From: Bordetella parapertussis
Lineage (GTDB): Bacteria > Cyanobacteriota > Cyanobacteriia > PCC-6307 > Cyanobiaceae
Length of the DNA stretch: 9,872 nt
Reading direction: 5' to 3'
Assembly (NCBI GenBank): GCA_943324725.2
Contig: CALPMR020000090.1
Location: 1-9,872 of the forward strand
Part shown: one piece after another, positions 1 to 6,125 of the stretch
How positions within the stretch are numbered: position 1 is the first letter of the stretch
How the letters are laid out: each line of letters opens with the position of its first letter
Position numbers and translations under genes: made by a program
Notes under the pieces: generated by a model
What the model was told of the DNA's origin: nothing
Seen by the model: the letters and a program-made list of their open reading frames with translations, nothing else
Database searches by the model: none

Positions 1-1
1 C

Positions 2-1207
2 CCAGGCTTTCCCGACGGCATCCTGGGCCCCGAGCTGATGGATCGCTGCAAGGCCCAGGCTCTGCGCTGGGGTACGCGGCTGCTGGAGGCTGATGCCGAT
101 GGCATCGATCTGTCGCAACGTCCGTTTCGGATCACCGCTGACGGTCGCACCATCCAAGCCCAGGCCCTGATCGTCGCCACCGGCGCCAGCGCCAACCGTC
201 TGCACCTGCCCAGTGAGGAGCGCTTCTGGAGCCGCGGCATCAGTGCCTGTGCCATCTGCGACGGCGCCACACCCCAGTTCCGCAACGAGGAGCTGGCGGT
301 GGTGGGGGGCGGCGACTCCGCCTGCGAAGAAGCCGTCTATCTCACCAAGTACGGCAGCCATGTGCATCTGGTGGTGCGCGGCGACCAGCTGCGAGCCAGT
401 GCCGCCATGGCGGATCGGGTGCTGGCCAACCAGGCGATCAGCGTGCATTGGCGCAGCCAGGTGGCCGATGCCAGCGGCGACGACCAGTGGATGAGCGCCA
501 TCACCTTGAAGGACACCAGCACCGGCAACACCCGGGAGCTGCCGGTGCGAGGCCTTTTTTATGCCATCGGCCATACCCCGAACACCCGGCTGCTCAAGGA
601 TCAGCTGCAGCTGAACAGCGACGGATATCTCGTCACCCAGCCGGGCCGGCCCGAAACCAGCCTCGAAGGTGTCTATGCCGCCGGCGATGTGGCCGATGCG
701 GAATGGCGCCAGGGCATCACCGCCGCCGGCAGCGGCTGCCAGGCGGCCCTGGCAGCCGAGCGTTGGCTCAGCCATCACAACCTGGCGGTCACGGTGCAGC
801 GGGACAATGTCGAACCCCAGGAAGTGGGTGAGCCGAAGCACACAGCGATCAGCGATGAAGCCAACTTCGATCCAGCAGCTCTCTGGCAAAAAGGCGGCTA
901 TGCCCTGCGCAAGCTTTATCACGACAGCGACAGACCGCTTTTAGTCGTCTATTCCTCCCCCAGCTGCGGCCCATGTCACGTGCTGAAGCCCCAGCTCAAA
1001 AGGGTGCTGGAGGAACTCAGCGGCCGCGCCGTGGGCGTTGAGATCGATATCGAAGCTGATCAGGAGATTGCGGTGCAAGCGGGAGTCACCGGGACGCCCA
1101 CAGTGCAGCTGTTTTTCAACAAGGAACTCAAACAGCAGTGGAAAGGCGTCAAACAACGCAGTGAGTTTCGTCAGGCGATCGATGCTCTGCTGGCCGTGCC
1201 GATCTGA
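2..1207 (+). CDS. ntrC: NTRC-type NADPH-dependent thioredoxin reductase fused to thioredoxin (5' partial)
   Basis: The reading frame is already open at base 2 (codons reading PGFPDGILGPEL), so the true start and the first FAD-binding motif lie upstream of the window. The reductase part shows the redox-active CAIC followed by DG (cysteines encoded at 248 and 257), the NADPH-binding GGGDSA (about 305-322), and the second FAD motif GVYAAGDV (about 668-691). A linker follows, then a C-terminal thioredoxin domain with a CGPC active site (965-976) and the cis-proline segment GTPT. In this family electrons pass from NADPH via FAD to the reductase dithiol, then to the fused thioredoxin, which reduces 2-Cys peroxiredoxin and other stromal or cytosolic targets. 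Both CxxC pairs are intact, so it should be active. The symbol ntrC here means NADPH thioredoxin reductase C, not the nitrogen regulator; annotators may instead use trxB. The gene ends with TGA at 1205-1207 and converges on infA. Confidence 0.93.
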   Translation, partial: PGFPDGILGPELMDRCKAQALRWGTRLLEADADGIDLSQRPFRITADGRTIQAQALIVATGASANRLHLPSEERFWSRGISACAICDGATPQFRNEELAVVGGGDSACEEAVYLTKYGSHVHLVVRGDQLRASAAMADRVLANQAISVHWRSQVADASGDDQWMSAITLKDTSTGNTRELPVRGLFYAIGHTPNTRLLKDQLQLNSDGYLVTQPGRPETSLEGVYAAGDVADAEWRQGITAAGSGCQAALAAERWLSHHNLAVTVQRDNVEPQEVGEPKHTAISDEANFDPAALWQKGGYALRKLYHDSDRPLLVVYSSPSCGPCHVLKPQLKRVLEELSGRAVGVEIDIEADQEIAVQAGVTGTPTVQLFFNKELKQQWKGVKQRSEFRQAIDALLAVPI

Positions 1208-1281
1208 AGCAAGGCGCCAGGATGGAGGAGAGCCTGTCACTACTCCTGCGAGAATCTGACGCCAAGGCTTGAATCGAGCTC

Positions 1282-1312
1282 TCCACAGAGAGCTGTGGAA
1301 GGATTGGAATCC
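1282..1312. repeat. Two adjacent inverted repeats downstream of the NTRC gene
   Basis: TCCACAG (1282-1288) pairs perfectly with CTGTGGA (1293-1299) around AGAG. It is followed directly by GGATT (1301-1305) and AATCC (1308-1312) around GG. They start 75 bases after the NTRC stop codon. No T-run follows, so this is not a classical intrinsic terminator, although it could still mark or protect the transcript 3' end. Confidence 0.4.
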
Positions 1313-1551
1313 TCAGGCTCAGTCGCTGGTTTCATTCATTGGCCATCTTGTGCAGGTGGTCAAGAACCCAGGGATCGCGATCAAAGCAACGCTGCAATTG
1401 CGGTGCAACGGTGTGATCAATGCAAGGGCACATTGCTGATCCCCGGCCTCAGAGAGGAGATGCCTCGCGGCTCCAGGCCTTCAATCAGCGATGCGGAAGC
1501 CATCCGCTCCCCTGAATCAAGTTCTTGCCTGGCAGTTTGACATTGCAGTCG

Positions 1552-1615
1552 GGATCAACCTGTTGGCACGATCCACCCTCAGCCTTGCCGTGGGCAGCGA
1601 GGTGAAGGTTGATCC
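1552..1615. repeat. 10-bp perfect inverted repeat enclosing a nested irregular hairpin
   Basis: GGATCAACCT (1552-1561) is the exact reverse complement of AGGTTGATCC (1606-1615). The 44-base loop can itself fold. CACCCTC (1574-1580) pairs with GAGGTG (1599-1604) with one bulged C, GC (1582-1583) pairs with GC (1597-1598), and TGCC (1586-1589) pairs with GGCA (1593-1596) around a three-base loop. Bases 1562-1573 are left unpaired. The element lies about 100 bases beyond the infA stop in the infA transcription direction. It may be a structured RNA or a small palindromic mobile relic; no function can be read directly. Confidence 0.5.
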
Positions 1616-1696
1616 ATACCCAGGGGCTTTGAGGTCGATCCGCAGGCCAGCCGTTCAATCCTGAAAAACCAGTGGGAACCTCTGCTCCGGTGGCCT

Positions 1697-1721
1697 GCTG
1701 AGCCTGCAGCCGGCTGCTCAG
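1697..1721 (-). terminator. Possible stem-loop over the infA stop codon
   Basis: GCTGAGCC (1697-1704) can pair with GGCT...CAGC (1712-1715 and 1718-1722) if three bases bulge. The stem spans the infA stop codon. There is no T-run on the minus strand after it, so rho-independent termination is only a weak suggestion. Confidence 0.2.
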
Positions 1722-1987
1722 CGCCGCCTGGGTCCACCGGGGCGGTTGCCGCCGGGACGGGGGCCGGTGGCTCCGGCATTGCGCTCGCGATAGGTGATGC
1801 GGCCGCGGGAGAGGTCGTAGGGGCTGATCTCGACGAGCACCTTGTCGCCAGCCAGCAGCTTGATCCGGAATTTGGTGAGCTTGCCCGCGGCCCGGCAGAG
1901 GCACTGGTGACCGGCCGGCTGCTCCAGGGTGACGAGGTAGAACCCGTTGCCCTGTTCCTTCTCAATCACGCCGGAGGTCTCGATCAT
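1718..1987 (-). CDS. infA: Translation initiation factor IF-1
   Basis: The 89-residue protein is a single OB-fold (S1-like) domain. It shows the characteristic IF-1 opening (IETSGVIEKEQGNGFYLV), the central RAAGKLTKFRIKLLAGDKV block, and the SPYDLSRGRITYR signature. IF-1 binds the A site of the 30S subunit and acts with IF-2 and IF-3 during initiation. A Gly/Pro/Arg-rich tail of about 18 residues extends past the conserved core, as in other picocyanobacterial copies that I recall. The ATG at 1987 matches the family start exactly. No clear Shine-Dalgarno lies upstream (the minus strand reads CCCATTCCCGC before ATG). The gene stands alone, convergent with NTRC on one side and facing a long noncoding stretch on the other. 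Confidence 0.97.
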   Translation of the reverse strand: MIETSGVIEKEQGNGFYLVTLEQPAGHQCLCRAAGKLTKFRIKLLAGDKVLVEISPYDLSRGRITYRERNAGATGPRPGGNRPGGPRRR

Positions 1988-2370
1988 GCGGGAATGGGCC
2001 GTACTGCAGGGTGATCGGTCAGCTTAGAGGGCCGCCGTGACAACCACCCACTTGATTCAGGTGCGGTAACCAGAAACCATCAGCCAGAACTGGAAGGCCT
2101 GACCGTCGGCCTGGCAGGGAGATCGTTGGCCTGCAGAGGCTCTCGGCATCGGCGCAGGAGCGGGCTGGGCCTTCGATCCCTGGACTTGAAGGCGCTGCCG
2201 CCGGCGAGAAAGCACAGAACGGAACCATCCTGAGACACCACTGCTCAGGGCGCGACTTTCTGGCCAGTCCGAATCACCTGGAGGGAATCTTGAACCAGGG
2301 CGGCCTTCAGTTCTTCTCAGCCCTGGCAGGCCCATGACCCGGTGGGGACGACCAGAGGCGAAGTGTCGAG

Positions 2371-2390
2371 GCTTCCCCGGTGGGGGAAGC
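2371..2390. repeat. Perfect 8-bp GC-rich stem-loop
   Basis: GCTTCCCC (2371-2378) pairs with GGGGAAGC (2383-2390) around the loop GGTG. The right arm runs into the HIP1 octamer GCGATCGC (2389-2396). No T-run follows on either strand. It is the strongest hairpin in the region between infA and the pseudouridine synthase gene. Confidence 0.55.
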
Positions 2391-2417
2391 GATCGCCAGC
2401 CATCGAGGCGGCTGCAA

Positions 2418-2448
2418 CTGGCTGATCAGGAGACTCGGCTGAAGCCAG
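2418..2448. repeat. Two-part stem-loop with internal loop
   Basis: CTGGCT (2418-2423) pairs with AGCCAG (2443-2448). Inside it, TCAG (2426-2429) pairs with CTGA (2438-2441), giving about ten base pairs with a small GA/A internal loop and a nine-base terminal loop, counting only the two named stems. It lies 28 bases after the hairpin at 2371-2390, so the two could belong to one folded RNA. Confidence 0.35.
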
Positions 2449-2664
2449 CTGAGGTGGCCACGAAGCCCGAATCGGCGGTGATCTGAGCATCGGCTTCAGG
2501 GCAGGCTGAGATGCAGCGCCATGGCTCCGAATCGGGACTCTGGCTCACTTCTGGGAACTGGGGTCGAATTCCGGCCGCTTCATCAGGTCGGCAGCCCATT
2601 GCCTTGGCTCATTCACCGGCCCCATGGCGATTAGGGTCCAGCCCAACGACCGCCGTCCAAGCCG

Positions 2665-2754
2665 ATGATCCTGCCTCCCGTGTCGATGGATCTGGGCCTG
2701 CTGCTGATTTCGATTGGCGTGGTGAACCTCTGGCGCGCCCGCCAGAGCGCCTGA
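2665..2754 (+). CDS. Possible 29-residue single-span membrane micro-protein
   Basis: ATG at 2665 opens a 29-codon frame ending in TGA at 2752-2754. After a short lead (MILPPVS) comes a hydrophobic run, MDLGLLLISIGVVNLW, followed by a basic end RARQSA. This fits a small one-pass membrane protein with the positive end in the cytoplasm. A second ATG at 2686 would give only the hydrophobic part. No Shine-Dalgarno is visible. It sits 44 bases upstream of the pseudouridine synthase GTG in another frame, so the two could be co-transcribed. I do not recognise a family. Many tiny photosynthetic membrane proteins have this form, but so do chance ORFs. Confidence 0.35.
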   Translation: MILPPVSMDLGLLLISIGVVNLWRARQSA

Positions 2755-2798
2755 ACGCTGGGTCCAGGCCAGCGCGCTTGCCCCCCTTTCTGCTCACC

Positions 2799-3458
2799 GT
2801 GACCACCCTGCTGTTCCACAAGCCCTACGGGGTGCTCAGCCAGTTCACTGCGGAACCCGGCACCCCCTGGGACACCCTGGCCTCCTGGATTGATGTGCCG
2901 GAGGTTTACGCCGCCGGCCGGCTCGATGCCGACAGCGAGGGATTGCTGGTGCTGACCAGCCATGGTCCTCTGCAGCAACAGCTCACCGATCCCCGCTGGG
3001 GCCACTGGCGTCGGTATCAGGTGCAGGTCGAGGGCCTTGTCAACACTGGGGCCCTGGAGTCTCTGCAGCTGGGGCTGGTGATTCAAGGGCAACGAACCCT
3101 GCCGGCGCGGGCCCGGGCCATCGCGCCGCCGGCCGACCTGCCGCCGCGGGATCCGCCGATCCGCCATCGCCTGAATGTGCCGACCAGCTGGCTGGAACTG
3201 GAGTTGCGCGAAGGTCGCAACCGCCAGGTGCGTCGCATGAGCGCTGCCGTGGGCCTGCCCACCCTGAGGCTGCGGCGGGTGGCGATCGATCTGATGGATG
3301 GCGGGTCGCCACTGACGCTGGCCGGACTCGAGCCGGGGCAGTGGCGGCAGCTGAACGGTGAGCAGCAGGAGCGGCTGGATCGTTTGTGGCGTCCACCCCC
3401 ACGCTCCCGGACAGGCGGCCGCCTGCCGCGGCGAGGAATCAGTACAGACGGGTGTTAA
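2799..3458 (+). CDS. rluE: RluE/RsuA-family rRNA pseudouridine synthase
   Basis: The 219-residue protein opens with the family sequence TTLLFHKPYGVLSQF and carries the catalytic GRLDADSEGLLVLT motif, with the nucleophilic Asp at about residue 43. The second conserved block LREGRNRQVRRMSAAVGLP is followed by LRRVAIDL. These are marks of the RsuA/RluB/RluE/RluF group, which isomerises a specific uridine in rRNA. It lacks an N-terminal S4 RNA-binding domain, and its length matches RluE-type enzymes, which act on a 23S rRNA uridine. The exact target is inferred. I chose GTG at 2799 because homology begins there. The frame stays open back to ATG 2511, but those 96 residues look like shadow translation and overlap the possible micro-ORF. 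The C-terminal tail is Arg/Pro-rich. It converges with the hypothetical gene at 3468, with only nine bases between. Confidence 0.88.
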   Translation: MTTLLFHKPYGVLSQFTAEPGTPWDTLASWIDVPEVYAAGRLDADSEGLLVLTSHGPLQQQLTDPRWGHWRRYQVQVEGLVNTGALESLQLGLVIQGQRTLPARARAIAPPADLPPRDPPIRHRLNVPTSWLELELREGRNRQVRRMSAAVGLPTLRLRRVAIDLMDGGSPLTLAGLEPGQWRQLNGEQQERLDRLWRPPPRSRTGGRLPRRGISTDGC

Positions 3459-3467
3459 GGGCCCGGA

Positions 3468-3683
3468 TCAGCCGAGCACGTCCTTGAGCTCCCGCACCGT
3501 CTGCAGCTGGCCGTAGTAGTAGTTGGCGCGGGCCCGGCGATCGGGATCCTCCAGGGTGTCGAGCGCATCGAAGCCGAGGCCTTGCCAGAGCTCATGGCCA
3601 CAGGCCCGGTTCACCTCCTCGGTGGCCTCCTCTTCCAGATTGGCCAGCCGCCGCTGGAGATTCTTGATCTGGGCAATGGCCAT
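3468..3683 (-). CDS. Small conserved-looking cytosolic protein of unknown function
   Basis: The 71-residue protein has no signal peptide or membrane segment. Its N-terminal half (IKNLQRRLANLEEEATEEVN) shows heptad-like spacing and is probably a coiled-coil helix. The middle carries CGHELWQGLGFDALDTLEDP, and the end YYYGQLQTVRELKDVLG looks helical. I do not recognise a named family, but composition and codon use are those of a real gene. It is the last gene of the minus-strand cluster, starting 61 bases after the ycf39-like stop, with a possible promoter of its own in that gap. The ATG at 3683 is the natural start. No function should be assigned from sequence alone. Confidence 0.78.
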   Translation of the reverse strand: MAIAQIKNLQRRLANLEEEATEEVNRACGHELWQGLGFDALDTLEDPDRRARANYYYGQLQTVRELKDVLG

Positions 3684-3710
3684 GGCGACAGCTGCTGCTC
3701 ACGATCTACA

Positions 3711-3716
3711 ATAGTA
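3711..3716 (-). promoter_or_regulatory. Possible -10 box for the 71-residue hypothetical gene
   Basis: On the minus strand TACTAT (3716 to 3711) lies 27 bases before the ATG at 3683, in the 61-base gap after the ycf39-like gene. The hexamer expected at the -35 position (about 3739-3734, TGGCGA) is poor. The gap is locally AT-richer than its surroundings. Confidence 0.3.
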
Positions 3717-3744
3717 CACACGCACTGACTCGATCGCCAGGGAT

Positions 3745-4707
3745 TCAGAAGGGCAGCTTTTTCCTGGCTTCCTTGTCGAGATCGGACTCCATCTCCCGCA
3801 GCCGCTTCAGAATTGTGTCGTAGTACTCCTTGAGGTAGTCCTCGAGGTGGGTGGTCTCGGCCGCATCCAGGCCGAAGGCCGCGTAGCTCTCCTCCATCGG
3901 CGCATCGAAACAGCCGCCGCCGCTGACCACCTCGGCGAAGGCGAGGCGTTCGGCCACATTCAGGCTGGCCTCAAAAAAGCCAGTCACCCCCTGCATCAAC
4001 GACAACAGGGCCGGTGGTACGCGAAACACCCGTGCCTCTTTGCCGCTGTACTTCTCACAGAGCTGGGTGATCTCGCCGGTGATCCAGGCCTTCGGGCCCA
4101 CCACCGGGAAGGCCCGACGGACCGTCTGCGGATGGTCGAGCGCCGCCACGGCAAAGCGGGCCACGTCCTGGGTGTTCATGTAGGCAATCGGCGTCGGTGA
4201 GCCACTCACCCAGACGGTCTGGCTTTCCAGCACCGGAATCGCGAACTGGCTGATCAGGCCCTGCATGAAGGCTGCCCCCCGCAGGATCGTGTAGTCCAGA
4301 TCCGAAGCCTCAAGCCATTGCTCGCTGCAGGCCTTGATGTCCATCAGCGGCACCTGCCGATGGCGGGCCGCCTCCAGCAGCGACAGAAACACCACCCGAT
4401 GGACCCCGGCACGCCGGCAGGCGGCGAACAGGTTCTGTTTACCGTCCCAGTCGATCGCGTAGGTGCCGACGCTGTCACTGGCACGGGCGGTGGCCGCATC
4501 GATCACGGCCTCCTGTCCCTCGAGGGCGTAGTCGAGGCTTTCGGGCTCAAGCAGATCACCACGGGTGAGCTCACAGCCCCACTCCTGCAGGAACGCCGCC
4601 CTGCGAGGCGAACGCACCATGCAGCGCACGTTGTGGCCAGCATCAAGCGCTCGCCTGGCGATCTGGCGTCCGAGGGTGCCCGTTCCACCGACAACCAGAA
4701 CCTGCAT
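3745..4707 (-). CDS. ycf39: Ycf39-like atypical SDR, photosystem II assembly factor
   Basis: The 320-residue protein starts with a Rossmann NAD(P)-binding motif (VVGGTGTLGRQIARRAL, glycines at residues 7, 8, 10 and 13). It continues with an NmrA/atypical-SDR pattern: MVRSP after strand 2, RGDLLEPESL, VIDAATAR, RVVFLSLLEA, and DYTILRGAAFMQGL. The classical SDR YxxxK catalytic pair is not evident, as expected for atypical members. Ycf39 (HCF244 in plants) binds early photosystem II assembly intermediates, together with high-light-inducible proteins in Synechocystis, and helps chlorophyll delivery to newly made D1. The C-terminal tail is acidic and then basic (DLDKEARKKLPF). Its position downstream of petM suits a photosynthesis biogenesis role. 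ATG at 4707 is directly before the Rossmann strand and is secure. The 114-base gap to petM may hold its own promoter. Confidence 0.92.
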   Translation of the reverse strand: MQVLVVGGTGTLGRQIARRALDAGHNVRCMVRSPRRAAFLQEWGCELTRGDLLEPESLDYALEGQEAVIDAATARASDSVGTYAIDWDGKQNLFAACRRAGVHRVVFLSLLEAARHRQVPLMDIKACSEQWLEASDLDYTILRGAAFMQGLISQFAIPVLESQTVWVSGSPTPIAYMNTQDVARFAVAALDHPQTVRRAFPVVGPKAWITGEITQLCEKYSGKEARVFRVPPALLSLMQGVTGFFEASLNVAERLAFAEVVSGGGCFDAPMEESYAAFGLDAAETTHLEDYLKEYYDTILKRLREMESDLDKEARKKLPF

Positions 4708-4821
4708 CTGCCCACGTCCGAAGCCGGCTGAGCCTAGGGGTACGGCCGACTTGGGCGCGATCAGCCAGGCAGAAATCCTGCAGGCCAGGGCCTTTGTCGT
4801 GCCTCCAGTCAGCGGCTGGCC

Positions 4822-4920
4822 TCAGTCCTTGAGCAGTTTCAGCAACAGCAATCCGCCGGCCAGCCCCACGGGGATCAGCACCCAGAACAGGGCAGCGGTG
4901 CCGAAGATTTCAGAGGCCAT
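4822..4920 (-). CDS. petM: Cytochrome b6f complex subunit VII
   Basis: This 32-residue ORF begins at ATG 4920 (complement of CAT 4918-4920) and ends with TGA at 4822-4824. It translates as [19 protein letters not shown], a second hydrophobic stretch [10 protein letters not shown], and a short LKD end. That is the typical PetM form: one transmembrane helix with a short N-terminal segment. PetM is a peripheral small subunit of the cytochrome b6f complex in the thylakoid membrane, which carries electrons from plastoquinol to plastocyanin or cytochrome c6. It is easily missed because of its size. It starts 27 bases after the Trm1-type gene stop and precedes ycf39-like by 114 bases. No Shine-Dalgarno is obvious. 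Confidence 0.95.
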   Translation of the reverse strand: MASEIFGTAALFWVLIPVGLAGGLLLLKLLKD

Positions 4921-4947
4921 GACCCGGTCAAAGGGGGAAGTGGCTAC

Positions 4948-6108
4948 CTATTTAGCAGCCTTGGCGGCCAGCAGCGCCTGAGCTGTTTCAAGAATCCGCG
5001 ACCAGGGGGCATCACTGCGCAGCTGGCCTGCCATCACGGCACTGGCGGAGGCACTGAAGCCCTGCCGCCGCAGTTCGGCCACCAGGGCCGCCAGGGGCGG
5101 CTGGCCAAGCCCCAGGGCGCGGGCGATCTCCTCGGTGGGCCAGCAGCGTGCCGTGGCGGCTGGATCGGTGGCGAGGCGCCGCAACAGCCGTTCGCCCTCG
5201 CTCGCCAGGCTCGGCGGTGACTGGCCGGCTTGCTCAAGCATCGCGTTGATGGTGACGGGATGCTGCAGGCAGCCGATCCAGAGCGGACCGCTCACCGCCA
5301 GGGGGGGCAGAACTGTGGAGGAGCAGCCGCAGGGCTGCCAGCGTCGCAGTGCCAGCAGCGATTGCACCTGCTGGTCACCGCAGCCATGGCAGTGGGCCAG
5401 CATGCCCAGGTTGCGTTCCTCGTCGGCCCTGGGGCGCCTCAGCAGCCGGATTGCCGTGCGAAAGGTGCGCCCCTCGCTGAAGCTCAGCAGGGGTTCGATG
5501 CCCCGGCCGAGGGCCCAGGCGCAGCGGGCCACGGTGCCCAGTTGCAGGCGCAGGGCCAGCTCCCAGCTGGCCGGATGGGCCCGGGCCGCCGCTCCCAGCC
5601 GCCGCACCGCTGCCGAGCGGTCGTGACCGGTGGGGGAACGGCCATCGCTGCTGGCCAGCATCAGCACCCCACCGAAAGCCACCGCCTCCAGCACCAGGGG
5701 CAGCAGGGCCGAAGCGCAGCCGAAGGCATCGAGATCCACCAGATCAAAACGCTCCTGTCGTTGCAGGCAGCCCGCCAGCAGGTGTTGGGCGGTGAGCGTG
5801 CTGCAGCGTTGTTCCACGCCTTGCGGCAGCTGCAACAGGTTGTGATCCAACAGGGGTCGACGATCGGGATCGGCGTCATTGGCCCAGATCAAGGCGGCCT
5901 CAGCCTCGAGACCACAGCGCAGGGAGCGGATACCGCAGCCCGCCATCAGATCCAGGAGCCGCAGGGGCTTCTGATCGGCCAGGGTGCGCGCCAGCAGCAC
6001 CAGGCAATCCCGGGATGGCCGGGATTCGGGGCGAAAGAAGCCTCCACCGAGCAGCAGTCGGGCCGCGCCTTCGCAATAGTGAGGAGCGTCAGCCCCTTCC
6101 TGGAACAT
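4948..6108 (-). CDS. trm1: tRNA (guanine-N2)-dimethyltransferase, Trm1 type
   Basis: From the ATG at 6108 the protein has 386 residues. It shows the N-terminal YCEGAARLLLGGGFFRPESRPSRD segment of the Trm1 group and SAM motif I (LLDLMAGCGIRSLR, about residues 51-64). Next come the acidic ANDADPD turn (about 76-82) and a DLDAFG catalytic motif (125-130) in place of the DPFG-type motif of archaeal and eukaryotic Trm1. A putative zinc site follows, CHGC (240-243) and CGC (260-262). The enzyme would methylate N2 of guanine, normally at tRNA position 26. Cyanobacteria and Aquifex are the known bacterial holders of this mainly archaeal/eukaryotic family. A GTG at 6123 would add five residues. The frame stays open further upstream to 6639 only because it is antisense to the hydrolase. 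It appears to lead the minus-strand cluster with petM and ycf39-like. Confidence 0.9.
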   Translation of the reverse strand: MFQEGADAPHYCEGAARLLLGGGFFRPESRPSRDCLVLLARTLADQKPLRLLDLMAGCGIRSLRCGLEAEAALIWANDADPDRRPLLDHNLLQLPQGVEQRCSTLTAQHLLAGCLQRQERFDLVDLDAFGCASALLPLVLEAVAFGGVLMLASSDGRSPTGHDRSAAVRRLGAAARAHPASWELALRLQLGTVARCAWALGRGIEPLLSFSEGRTFRTAIRLLRRPRADEERNLGMLAHCHGCGDQQVQSLLALRRWQPCGCSSTVLPPLAVSGPLWIGCLQHPVTINAMLEQAGQSPPSLASEGERLLRRLATDPAATARCWPTEEIARALGLGQPPLAALVAELRRQGFSASASAVMAGQLRSDAPWSRILETAQALLAAKAAK

Positions 6109-6125
6109 CGCCAGAGCACTCACCG

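Larger units (their letters stand above)
1208..1717. other. Long convergent intergenic region with several potential hairpins
   Basis: This 510-base gap lies between the 3' ends of the NTRC gene and infA. No ORF in it looks like a protein: the longest plus-strand frame (GTG 1295 to 1540) has no recognisable motif or ribosome binding site. The stretch contains perfect and imperfect inverted repeats at 1282-1299, 1301-1312, 1415-1441, 1445-1479, 1552-1615 and 1697-1721, and a 10-base palindrome GATCGCGATC at 1373-1382. Convergent genes need no promoters between them, so the length is unexpected. It could hold transcription termination signals, a small RNA, or the remains of a lost gene. I found no tRNA, 6S, tmRNA or RNase P signature. 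Confidence 0.6.
1988..2664. other. Long region without a firm gene upstream of infA and of the pseudouridine synthase
   Basis: About 680 bases (about 810 if the 29-residue ORF at 2665 is not real) separate the infA start from the next gene. The open frames here are GC-driven and lack motifs. Visible items are a perfect 8-bp hairpin at 2371-2390, an HIP1-type octamer GCGATCGC at 2389-2396 overlapping its end, a two-part hairpin at 2418-2448, and a short AGGCC/GGCCT pair at 2095-2112. The infA promoter must lie near 1990-2060 on the minus strand, but I cannot assign good -10 and -35 boxes. The stretch could contain a small RNA or a decayed gene. Confidence 0.55.

Noticed and set aside
1653..1661. 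GTTCAATCC, resembling a tRNA T-loop
   Set aside because: The flanking bases do not form a T stem, and no acceptor, D or anticodon arms fit upstream.
1485..1904. Minus-strand ORF of 139 codons overlapping infA
   Set aside because: It is a frame shadow of infA plus noncoding sequence, with no recognisable motif.
2389..2396. GCGATCGC octamer (HIP1), also at 8186-8193
   Set aside because: HIP1 is a common cyanobacterial oligomer. Two copies here are not evidence for a special element.
2511..2798. N-terminal extension of 96 residues on the pseudouridine synthase
   Set aside because: Family similarity starts exactly at GTG 2799. The extension has low-information composition and overlaps another possible small ORF.
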